In this document: in pieces, positions 56,003 through 63,318 of the stretch
Numbering within the stretch: position 1 is the first letter of the stretch
Layout of the letters: every line of letters begins with the position of its first letter
Assembly (NCBI GenBank): GCA_963747535.1
Contig: CAVVFX010000003.1
Span: 434,001 to 498,000 of the forward strand
From: CAVVFX01 sp963747535
GTDB lineage: Bacteria > Acidobacteriota > Terriglobia > Bryobacterales > Bryobacteraceae
Length of the DNA: 64,000 bases
Reading direction: 5' to 3'
Program-made: the position numbers and the translations under genes
Notes under the pieces: model-generated
What the model saw: the letters and a program-made list of their open reading frames with translations, nothing else
Told to the model about the DNA's origin: nothing
Databases searched by the model: none

Positions 56003-56236
56003 TCACCTTTTTAGAGCACGGCGAATACTGGCCTCTGGCTGTCCCAATTTGACCGCAATCTCGCGAAAACTGAAGCCTTCAGCGCGCAGCTCCGCGGCGT
56101 GATCACGTCGCCAGATTGGCGCCGGCCGCCCGCAGTGTTCGACAAGGCCGTCCGGCAATGCCATGCACGCGAGTCGGAGGGTGGGGTGGCTGAACGGACA
56201 GGAGACTCTATCGCGCACGCTGCGATCGAACGGCAC
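56003..56236 (-). CDS. Small HTH-containing protein or fragment
   Basis: A 77-residue frame. The C terminus AAELRAEGFSFREIAVKLGQ PEASIRRALKR is a recombinase/resolvase-type helix-turn-helix. The N-terminal part is not familiar and no start signal is evident, so this may be the tail of a larger gene broken in the island. Confidence 0.45.
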   Translation of the reverse strand: MPFDRSVRDRVSCPFSHPTLRLACMALPDGLVEHCGRPAPIWRRDHAAELRAEGFSFREIAVKLGQPEASIRRALKR

Positions 56237-56294
56237 TAACCGACGGCGCTCAGCTAAATTGATGCAGTGTGCTCAGGTAAATTGATCTGGCCAT

Positions 56295-56900
56295 TCACAG
56301 GATGTGGAGAAGATATTTTTCTTTCCAAGTAGCGGTTCGGTTTGGCGGCGGCAGGGATTGGTTGACTGAAGTGCGGAAAGGAAGTTGTGGAGTTATGCGG
56401 AACGGGACTTCAGGACGTCGTTCCAATCGTGTTGGGGGACGGAGGCGGCGAAGCGAGGGGTGCAAACCCATCATCTGTTCCGCCATGGCGTCACCGGTGG
56501 CGTCGGAATCAAAACCGCAATAGACAGGAAGGCCTTGGGATAACAATGCAGGAAGCCAACGGGGGTTGGGCCGGGCTCCACATGTGGATAGGCAGAGAGA
56601 AGCAGGATGAAGCAGCCAGCAACTGATGGCGTCGATGGCGGATTCGCACAGGATCACGATCCTCGCGTCCGGGGCCTGGACGGAGAAGTAGCCGAGATCT
56701 TTTTGCGAGCCGGGCGCCATGCCGCGCCAACGTTGCGGTCCGGTGCCGCGCAGTTCGGCGCCCACAGTTTGGTTTTCTTTTCCCAGCAGCGGGAAAACCG
56801 CATTGCCACGACCGTCGGCATAGAGTTTTCCGGATGCAATGAGGGAGTCGGTCATCAAGGGCGTGATCGCGCGCTCATGGACCAGGTAATGCTTGACCAC
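56295..56900 (-). pseudogene. Toprim/primase-like fragment (DUF3991 type)
   Basis: The frame reads like the middle of plasmid or ICE primase/relaxase-accessory proteins: YLVHERAITPLMTDSLIASG, GNAVFPLLGKENQTVGAELR, the Toprim acidic motif ILCESAIDAISCW and CGFDSDATGDAMAEQM. After about residue 150 the frame turns to unrelated Pro/Arg-rich sequence, where homologues continue with a DWNDVL motif, and the N-terminal zinc domain is missing. Both suggest truncation or frameshift. It starts with GTG at 56900. Confidence 0.6.
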
Positions 56901-56936
56901 GGAAAGCCGGCTTCGGTCCGGCGATGGTAATGCCCA

Positions 56937-57833
56937 ATGGCGCAGGGCCTGCGGGGGCTTAAAATCCGTCGGAACGCCAGAACAGCCTCCTCATTGGACG
57001 AAGTAACCATAGTGTCCAATGAGGACGCTGGGCCGGTGTCCAATAAGGAGTTTGAACGCTTCATGCTCAGTCGCATAAAAGGTGCGCTGAATGAGGCGAC
57101 AAAACCTCCTTCCGCCGTACCAAACGCCGCGCCAGGGGGGCGGCCCGGACCATCGGCAGCCGAATTGTTGTCACGAGGCCCTGAACCCAGAGCATCAAGA
57201 TTGGCATACTTCGAGCCAGATAAGCCGCCGGTCGTGGTCAACTACCCAAAGCCCACCCCAATTGAGCCTCAAAGATCTTTGGTAGACGAACTATATTACG
57301 GGCCAGACCCGCCAATAACTCCGACCGTCAAGCCAAATGCCGCGCCGGGAGAACCACCAAAACCGCCGGCATCTGCCAGGAGAAAGAAAAAGGCCAGGCC
57401 AACGATCCCCCAGGAAGAGGAGATGCAACGCTTCTATCGTGTAATCGACTCGACCTCACTCGCGAAACCTATCCATGTGATGCCGGAATCGGGCGATTCA
57501 GGAATGGGGTACCCCAAGTTTCCGCCAAAGTCAAACAGATTCGCCAAAAACGAGCGAGCTGACTTACTGATTCTAATGGTAGGCGCGGCAGGACTCGAAC
57601 CTGCGACCCTCGGCTTAGAAGGCCGATGCTCTATCCACCTGAGCTACGCGCCCCTGGTCTTTTGCTCGATTCTATTGTGCCAGATCCGGCGCTCGATCCG
57701 CTATCGCGAAAACGCCGTTCGAGCGGGGCAGGCCGTCGGGTTTCTGTGGCTGCGCTCCTACGTTTGTTGGACGACGGGCGGGGTATTATTTTGCGTGCCA
57801 GCGCCACTGAACGATTTTTTCGCAGCTCCGTGA
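56937..57833 (+). CDS. Proline-rich hypothetical ORF reading into tRNA-Arg
   Basis: A 298-codon frame, of which the first 210 are Pro/Lys-rich with an internal repeat (PNAAPGGRPGPS and PNAAPGEPPKPP) and the rest is the antisense of tRNA-Arg plus flanking sequence (AAGLEPATLGLEGR). If the gene is real it was truncated at the tRNA when the island was formed. No known domain; confidence is low. Sequence ends after the tRNA are surely not functional. Confidence 0.4.
   Translation: MAQGLRGLKIRRNARTASSLDEVTIVSNEDAGPVSNKEFERFMLSRIKGALNEATKPPSAVPNAAPGGRPGPSAAELLSRGPEPRASRLAYFEPDKPPVVVNYPKPTPIEPQRSLVDELYYGPDPPITPTVKPNAAPGEPPKPPASARRKKKARPTIPQEEEMQRFYRVIDSTSLAKPIHVMPESGDSGMGYPKFPPKSNRFAKNERADLLILMVGAAGLEPATLGLEGRCSIHLSYAPLVFCSILLCQIRRSIRYRENAVRAGQAVGFLWLRSYVCWTTGGVLFCVPAPLNDFFAAP
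57577..57653 (-). tRNA. tRNA-Arg(TCT)
   Basis: A 77-nt cloverleaf on the minus strand. 5' GGGCGCG pairs with CGCGCCT (with one G-T pair), then A and encoded CCA (57577-57579 as TGG). The anticodon stem TCGGC/GCCGA encloses CTTCTAA, giving anticodon TCT. Its 3' end faces the island. Confidence 0.96.
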
Positions 57834-57945
57834 GAAGCCGTGAAGAAATCGGTTTGCATCCAGGAGGGAGCAGGCCAATGGCCTATTCCACATTGATTCA
57901 GCAGCACTTGCCAGTGTAGTGTCCACGAAATAACTGGACAATAGG
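57654..57945. other. Non-coding stretch after tRNA-Arg
   Basis: About 290 bases, with only the tail of the read-through frame. No tRNA, hairpin or gene could be seen. Confidence 0.4.
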
Positions 57946-58057
57946 ATTCGTGTGCATCCGTGTCCATCCGTGGCCTGAGCAACATTTTTTCTGAGATTTC
58001 CCCCACCTTGCGCCACTCACACAATGGGGCCACGGATGGACACGGATGCACACGAAT
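57946..58057. repeat. 30-bp perfect inverted repeat with 52-bp spacer
   Basis: Arms at 57946-57975 and 58028-58057 are exact reverse complements; the sequence (ATTCGTGTGCATCCGTGTCC plus ATCCGTGGCC) belongs to the CACGGATG-type dispersed family. The right arm forms the 5' end of the following ORF. Confidence 0.95.
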
Positions 58058-58542
58058 GGGAATCAGATCTGACGGAGGTCGTGATTGGCGCTGGTTTCCT
58101 GGAGAAGGTCTACGAACGAGCTCTGGCGGTCCCGGCTCATCCCATTCGCGGAGTGCTTTTGAAGCCCGACGATGCTCCGGCGGAGAAGATCGACGTTACG
58201 CTGGCCGAAGGTCCGCGCGGGCAGCCGGCGTTCAGCGTGGAATCGAAGCCCGATGGGACATTTGAATTTCCAGGCGCCGTGGAGAATTGCGCCGAGGGCA
58301 GGGTGATGTTGATCCCTCACGGAACGTCCGCGTCCGCTTACAGCGCGATGTGCGATTCCAACAACCGTTACGAGATTACCGCGGTGCGTCCGGGTGAGTA
58401 CCACGCGTTGGCATTTCCTGGAAAAAGTCCGACGCTCTGGTTTGCGCTCACACTCACCGACAGCCTCCTCAAACGGGCCACCAGCGTCACGGTGAACCCG
58501 GGCGAGACCTCCACTATTGATCTGCGCGCGGTTACGCAGTAA
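58024..58542 (+). CDS. Chimeric protein: GxxExxY-like N terminus and regulatory-like C domain
   Basis: A 172-residue frame. The first 12 residues (MGPRMDTDAHEW) come from the dispersed repeat, residues about 14-33 (DLTEVVIGAGFLEKVYERAL) match the GxxExxY/PD-(D/E)XK-like family start, and the remainder (PIRGVLLKPDDAP ... SVESKPDGTFEFPG ... ITAVRPGEYHALAF) is a carboxypeptidase-regulatory-like beta domain. The junction near residue 37 looks like a fusion of two broken genes. Expression is uncertain. Confidence 0.55.
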   Translation: MGPRMDTDAHEWESDLTEVVIGAGFLEKVYERALAVPAHPIRGVLLKPDDAPAEKIDVTLAEGPRGQPAFSVESKPDGTFEFPGAVENCAEGRVMLIPHGTSASAYSAMCDSNNRYEITAVRPGEYHALAFPGKSPTLWFALTLTDSLLKRATSVTVNPGETSTIDLRAVTQ

Positions 58543-58895
58543 GGCGTGGGATGGGTTTCAGTTAGTCATGGTACGCACAGGTCAAGGTGCGCACGGTTTT
58601 CCCGGACGTATCCTTAAGAGTACTGCTATCGGATTAGGCTGTCCTTAAGCTCGGATTTGTAAGACATCTCACTAGAAAGAAGACCTCAATGACCCGACAA
58701 CTGCTTGCCGCTATCCTGGTGCTGGTCTGCTCCACGTTTCTGTGGGGATGAGCCGCAATCGCAATCCTTCCGGCTCCCTGTGCGAGACTGAATTGAAAGG
58801 CGCTGCGTCTGCGTATGAATTCCCGATCATCTTGAGAAATCAAGTGGTTTGACACCCGCGAAACGCAAGGCATCCCGCACCATGAAGAGGTTCGA
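58543..58895. other. Intergenic region ahead of era with a possible 20-codon ORF
   Basis: The ORF at 58689-58751 encodes MTRQLLAAILVLVCSTFLWG, a hydrophobic peptide preceded by a purine-rich GAAAGAAGA; it may be a micro-protein or a decayed signal peptide. CGTATCC-like words may contain a promoter. Nothing else is visible. Confidence 0.4.
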
Positions 58896-59819
58896 ATGAA
58901 TGAAACTCAAGCCAGACACGTTTCCGGGTTTGTCTCCATCCTGGGACGCCCCAACGCCGGAAAATCTACCCTCCTGAACGCCTTGGTCGGGATGAAGGTC
59001 GCTATTGTTGCGGATAAGCCGCAGACTACGCGCACCTCCATCCAGGGAGTCCTCACGGAGCCGGGTTTCCAGATCGTCTTTCTCGACACGCCCGGCATTC
59101 ACAAAGCCGACAGCTCCATTCAGAAACGTATGATGGACGTAGTGCGTAACGCTCTCGATGAGCGCGACGTCCTCCTCTTCCTGGTGGATGCATCGGTTCC
59201 GTTTAGCGAAGTGGATCGCAAGGCCGTATCGCTGTTGCAGAAAAGCGACGCGCCGGCCATCGTAGTTTTCAATAAGATCGATCTCGTAAAGGAGAAGGCC
59301 AAACTGCTGCCGCTGATCGAGCAATATCAAAAGCTGCATCCCTTCGCGGCATTCGTCCCGATCTCCGCCCACAAAGGTGACGGGCTTGCGGAACTTAAGA
59401 AGGAGATCGTCGCGCGGCTGCCGGAGGGTCCCCTGTATTTTCCCGAGGATCATGTTACCGATCAGCCGGAGCGGTTTCTGGGCGCCGAGTTGATTCGCGA
59501 GAAGGCCCTGATCTTGACCCGTGAAGAAGTACCGCATTCCGTGGCAGTGCTGATCGACAAATGGGAGGACACTCCGGAGATCACCCGGATCTACGCCACC
59601 ATCTTCGTGGAGCGCGACGGTCAGAAGCGCATCCTCATCGGAGCCAAAGGATCGATGCTGAAACAAATCGGCACTCTGGCGCGGGAGGAGATGGAAAAGC
59701 TTCTCGGACGGCGAATCTATTTGAGCTTGTTTATCAAAGTGCAGCCGGACTGGCGAGAGAAAGCTGCGTTTCTCAATGCTATCGACTGGCGTACAATGGC
59801 GGGTGCTGATGAAAACTAA
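58896..59819 (+). CDS. era: GTPase Era
   Basis: A 307-residue GTPase required for 30S assembly. G1 is GRPNAGKS (17-24), G2 region TTRTSIQG, G3 DTPGIH, G4 NKID and G5 SAHKGDG; the C-terminal KH domain includes VERDGQKRILIGAKGSMLKQ. It binds the 3' end of 16S rRNA. Stop overlaps the BON gene start. All motifs are intact. Confidence 0.98.
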   Translation: MNETQARHVSGFVSILGRPNAGKSTLLNALVGMKVAIVADKPQTTRTSIQGVLTEPGFQIVFLDTPGIHKADSSIQKRMMDVVRNALDERDVLLFLVDASVPFSEVDRKAVSLLQKSDAPAIVVFNKIDLVKEKAKLLPLIEQYQKLHPFAAFVPISAHKGDGLAELKKEIVARLPEGPLYFPEDHVTDQPERFLGAELIREKALILTREEVPHSVAVLIDKWEDTPEITRIYATIFVERDGQKRILIGAKGSMLKQIGTLAREEMEKLLGRRIYLSLFIKVQPDWREKAAFLNAIDWRTMAGADEN

Positions 59820-60114
59820 AGTCCTGCTTTCTTCTTTCCTTCTGGCAGTTCTGCTGATGCTGCCGGCAGTCGTGTCGGCTGCGGACAATAAACCGGTCTC
59901 CGACGATTTGATTTACGACCTTGTCCGCCAGAAACTTGCCGGCGATCAGACGGTGAAGGGCGGTGCGCTGACCGTCGACGTCAAAGCCGGCGTGGTCACC
60001 ATCAGCGGCAACGTTCAGTACGAAAAGCAGAAGGAGAAGGCCGAACGCATAGCGCATAAGGTCAAAGGCGTTAAGAGCGTCGTCAATCAGATCCAGGTCG
60101 TCAAATTGCCGTGA
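59809..60114 (+). CDS. Periplasmic BON-domain protein
   Basis: A 101-residue protein with a signal peptide (VLLSSFLLAVLLMLPAVVSAA) and a single BON domain (DDLIYDLVRQKLAGDQTVKG, LTVDVKAGVVTISGNVQYEK, AERIAHKVKGVKSVVNQIQV), which may bind membranes or phospholipids. It starts at ATG 59809 within the end of era, and ends overlapping the next gene (GTGA), giving a three-gene cluster. Confidence 0.9.
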   Translation: MKTKVLLSSFLLAVLLMLPAVVSAADNKPVSDDLIYDLVRQKLAGDQTVKGGALTVDVKAGVVTISGNVQYEKQKEKAERIAHKVKGVKSVVNQIQVVKLP

Positions 60115-60983
60115 GGCTTCCGGGACTGGCTCCCGCCGCCTGTCTGCTGGCGCTCTGGGTTCCGGCACCGGCGCAGGATTTCAACGAAATCAGGGTAGAA
60201 CGGGCGGCCGAAAAATTTAGTTACGCCGACGGCCCTGTCTGGTCGCAGGAAGGCTGGTTATTTTTCAGCGACGTTCCATCCGACCGGATCATCAAGTTTC
60301 TGCCGGGCCAGGGAACCGAGGTATTTCGTCCGGCGAGCAACGGCGCGATGGGTAATGCGCTCGATTCACAAGGACGCCTTTATACCTGTGAGTCTCGTGG
60401 GCGCCGCGTGACCCGCACCGACAAGAAGGGCAAGGTCGAAGTTCTTGCCGATAAGTTTGAAGGGAAGCGGCTCAACGCTCCCAATGACATTGCGGTACGG
60501 CACGACAATCACGTGTACTTTACCGACCCGGCATTCGGCGGCCAGATGGATACACGGGAGTTGAATTTTTTCGGCGTGTACCACATCACGCCCAAGGGCG
60601 AGTTGGAGATCGTGGCGAAGCCCAAAGGACGCCCGAACGGAATCGCACTTTCTCCTGGCGGCAAGATTCTCTACGTGGTCAACTCGGACGAGAAAAGAAT
60701 CTACGCCTACGACCTCGACAAAAACGGCGAATCATCGCATGAACGCGTCGTGATCTCGGGGCTGGAAGGTGTGCCGGACGGCATCCGGACAGACGAAAAA
60801 GGCAATCTCTATATAGCCGCTAAAACAGTCCTGATCTACAGCCCGGAAGGAAAGCTCATCCGGCAGGTAGCGTTAGCGGAAAAACCTTCTAACCTCGCCT
60901 TCGGAGACGCCGACATGCAAAGTCTCTACGTCACTGCAAGAACGTCGTTGTACAGACTGAGGGTTCCCGTGAAGGGCTGGTAA
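60111..60983 (+). CDS. SMP-30/gluconolactonase-family protein, exported
   Basis: A 290-residue six-bladed beta-propeller of the SMP-30/gluconolactonase group. Family features are EGPVW-like DGPVWSQEGWLFFSD, RLNAPNDIAV (metal-binding N), YFTDPAFG and PNGIALSPGGKILYV and VPDGIRTDEKGNLYIA (metal-binding D). The signal peptide (PAACLLALWVPAPAQ) sends it to the periplasm, where it may hydrolyse a sugar lactone. Starts GTG at 60111. Confidence 0.92.
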   Translation: MRLPGLAPAACLLALWVPAPAQDFNEIRVERAAEKFSYADGPVWSQEGWLFFSDVPSDRIIKFLPGQGTEVFRPASNGAMGNALDSQGRLYTCESRGRRVTRTDKKGKVEVLADKFEGKRLNAPNDIAVRHDNHVYFTDPAFGGQMDTRELNFFGVYHITPKGELEIVAKPKGRPNGIALSPGGKILYVVNSDEKRIYAYDLDKNGESSHERVVISGLEGVPDGIRTDEKGNLYIAAKTVLIYSPEGKLIRQVALAEKPSNLAFGDADMQSLYVTARTSLYRLRVPVKGW

Positions 60984-61380
60984 AAACATTTAGCCACGAA
61001 TGAACACGAATGAACACGAATGAAAAACAAGAAGCTATTCGTGTTCATTCGTTGTAACGGGTCACGATATTTGCCCACGGCATTCTCACGATAATTCCGG
61101 GCTGGTTGGTCAGATTGGTGTCGGCTCGGGATGTCGAACCTGGAGTTGGGGTGGGATAGGATACTCGCCCGTATAGGCAGACTGCGGTATCCCAGGCATC
61201 AAAGGCGGAATTTGGAGCGCCCGGCAAAAACGGCCGGGCGGTCTTCGCGTTTTATAGCCCAAGGCCTCCGCTCAGAGACTTCACCGATGAAATTAGGTTG
61301 TTCTTTGAGCCCGCTTCAGAAAGGCTGACAGTGATGATTGCGCTGCACCCGATGCAGGACAGTTGTTACGAATAACGAAA
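60984..61380. other. Region with dispersed repeat, gene relic and GC hairpin
   Basis: The repeat (about 60993-61053) is described separately. A minus-strand frame 61045-61227 ends in RMPWANIVTRYNE and looks like the last 60 residues of a truncated protein; I do not know it. CGCCCGGC...GCCGGGCG (61218-61240) is a perfect 8-bp hairpin followed by a T-containing stretch. Confidence 0.4.
60993..61053. repeat. Dispersed GAATGAACAC repeat array with inverted part
   Basis: Three direct CACGAATGAA units (60995-61024) followed by the inverted ATTCGTGTTCATTCGT at 61037-61052. Family of the repeats at 4951, 25156 and 57946. Confidence 0.9.
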
Positions 61381-61411
61381 CCCTCCGGCACAGGATGAGT
61401 GCACCGGAGGG
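61381..61411 (-). terminator. Hairpin at the end of the transposition operon
   Basis: CCCTCCGG and CCGGAGGG arms with a 15-base loop. On the minus strand it is followed by TTTCGTTATT, so it probably ends transcription of the ATPase genes. Confidence 0.6.
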
Positions 61412-61508
61412 CTTCAGTAAGCCGATTTCTTCGGAGCCAGCCCCGTCGCATCGGCCTTGGGCATCCGTTCGGGCGCGACCCCTCACGGATAACTCAATGA
61501 CGCAATAA

Positions 61509-62519
61509 CTAACTCTGCAACGGCAGGCGATAGCAACCGTTGTCCTGCACGATCCAGCCTTGCTGGCAGGCGTCCGCGATGGCCAGTTGCGCGGTTCGTT
61601 TGGAACATTCCGAGCGCTGCATGATTTGCTCGCGCAGTTGGTTATAGCGTGCCGCCGGTCCAACCTGTGTCAGTGCCGACGTGACGTCGGAACGTTCGAC
61701 CTTACGCCGACTGGCGGATTCCGCGGTTGACGGCGATCCGGCGGCGGAGAACCACAGCGTGTGCGGATCGAGTTGCAGCAAACGCGGGGGCTGCGCAACA
61801 GCGTAACGGAACTGGAAGCGTAGTTCGAGGCTGTTGAACTGCGGGGAAGGTTTGGTCAGCAGCAGATAACTATCACCCACCGCGTGCAGCGCCGAAGAAC
61901 CGCGAAAGGCGCTGCCCACCTCGTCGCGAGTGATCGACTTGCGGACATGATGCACCACGATCAGTGCCGCTTTAGAAGCTTCGCGCAGACGCAGCAAGCT
62001 CTGGCACAACGCGGCCATAGAGCGCGTATCATTTTCATCCTGATCATGCGCCGAGTACAACGGATCCAAGACAATCACTTCAGCGGACGCCGCGCGGGCA
62101 GCGTGGAGAAAATGACTGAATCCCTGCGGCGCGCTGAGCAGGTGTCCACTGGCGCGCGTGTCAACCAACAAGCTCTGATCGGCGGCCGAACCCACCGCAC
62201 GGCGCATCGCCGCCAACCGGGACACGAACTGCTCGGTAGGCAGTTCGAACTGACAGACGAGAACACGGCGGGCAGTCGGTATGGTGAAGCCGGCGCGGTC
62301 CTGACCAGCGGCGAGCGCGAGCGCCAGATTGGCCACTAGCAAACTCTTGCCGACTTTGGGTTCGCCGCCCACAAACAGAATGCCCTGCGCGGGCAGTAGT
62401 CCGGGCTCGATCCAGCCGACGGGTGGCGAATCAGGCTGCTGTTCGATCAACTGGCCCAAGGAAAGTACCGAGGCAGGAGGCACCGGCTTACGCGCGGCTC
62501 CATTCACGGCGCTGCTCAT
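61509..62519 (-). CDS. RecA-like ATPase, RepA/DnaB type
   Basis: A 336-residue P-loop ATPase. Walker A is GGEPKVGKS, Walker B VIVLDPL, and a third element VHHVRK (Arg/His sensor) follows, as in plasmid RepA helicases and KaiC relatives. A C-terminal winged-helix-like unit (TQVGPAARYNQLREQIMQRS) is present. Presumably it helps the transposon or its replication. Starts at ATG 62519, overlapping the ATPase gene upstream by 4 bases. Confidence 0.85.
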   Translation of the reverse strand: MSSAVNGAARKPVPPASVLSLGQLIEQQPDSPPVGWIEPGLLPAQGILFVGGEPKVGKSLLVANLALALAAGQDRAGFTIPTARRVLVCQFELPTEQFVSRLAAMRRAVGSAADQSLLVDTRASGHLLSAPQGFSHFLHAARAASAEVIVLDPLYSAHDQDENDTRSMAALCQSLLRLREASKAALIVVHHVRKSITRDEVGSAFRGSSALHAVGDSYLLLTKPSPQFNSLELRFQFRYAVAQPPRLLQLDPHTLWFSAAGSPSTAESASRRKVERSDVTSALTQVGPAARYNQLREQIMQRSECSKRTAQLAIADACQQGWIVQDNGCYRLPLQS

Positions 62520-63316
62520 AGCAAAGCCTCCTGCACGGCATCCAGCAGAATGGCTTCATCCACCCCGGAAGCTTTGCGTGCAGCGGCCAGCCGCAAGGCT
62601 GTCAACGCGAGTTTGTTGACCTTGCGCAAGATGCCTTTGGTCGCCTGATACAAGGCCTGGCGTGCAGTCTCGTCAAACAGCGGTTGCGTGACGCCGGAGG
62701 CTTTCAGTTGATGCGCGAGATAGGCGTCAAACTCCTCGCGTGAGAGTCCTTCGAGGTGATACTGCACACCGATGCGTTGACGCAACGCTTCATGCATCTG
62801 AAGCGATAGAGTGCGGCGCAGCAGCGGCTGACCGACCAGCAGAAGCGTGAGGTAGCGCGCAGAATCCATATCGAAGTTCAACAGCAGCGGCAGTTGTTCC
62901 AAGGCTGCATGCGGCAGCAACTGGGCTTCGTCGCAGATCAGAATGGGATGCTGCTTCTTACTGTGATGTAGCCGCACCACAGCGCCGGCGATCTGGCGTG
63001 CTAAATCGCCCCGGTGGTGGGCTGGTTCAAGATCCAGTTCGAGAGCCACCTGGCGCAACAGATCCAGCGCCGAGCCGGTGGCAAAGTGCACGTAGAGAAT
63101 CTTGTACTGATTGGGATTGAGTGAGGCCGTGAAAGCGCGCGCCGCGGTAGACTTGCCCGCACCCACTTCGCCGGTGAGCAGACCCGCACCATGCTGCTGG
63201 GCCAGAAACTCGAAGCGGGTCTTGAGCTGATTCCATGCCTGCGAAGCAAACAGTTGCTTGACGTCGGGGCTGTCGGAAAACGGCATTTTCTTGAAACCGA
63301 AGAAGGACTCCCACAT
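62516..63316 (-). CDS. TniB/ExeA-family AAA ATPase
   Basis: A 266-residue AAA+ protein. The N terminus FFGFKKMPFSDSPDVKQLFA is the ExeA-type start, Walker A GEVGAGKST, Walker B ILICDEAQLL, sensor VGQPLLRR and Arg-finger-like RQRIGVQY, with a helical lid domain at the end. Such ATPases (IstB/TniB/MuB) bind target DNA and activate DDE transposases. Operon with transposase and RepA-like ATPase. Confidence 0.9.
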   Translation of the reverse strand: MWESFFGFKKMPFSDSPDVKQLFASQAWNQLKTRFEFLAQQHGAGLLTGEVGAGKSTAARAFTASLNPNQYKILYVHFATGSALDLLRQVALELDLEPAHHRGDLARQIAGAVVRLHHSKKQHPILICDEAQLLPHAALEQLPLLLNFDMDSARYLTLLLVGQPLLRRTLSLQMHEALRQRIGVQYHLEGLSREEFDAYLAHQLKASGVTQPLFDETARQALYQATKGILRKVNKLALTALRLAAARKASGVDEAILLDAVQEALL

Positions 63317-63318
63317 GG

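Larger units (their letters stand above)
44547..57576. mobile_element. Accessory island between tRNA-Pro and tRNA-Arg
   Basis: The two tRNA genes face each other with their 3' ends, and the 13 kb between them hold a broken tyrosine recombinase, small HTH/HNH/excisionase-like genes, repeats, broken genes and primase-like fragments, while both flanks are housekeeping backbone. I found no duplicated tRNA 3' end, so exact borders are not proven; it could be two islands side by side. Confidence 0.55.
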
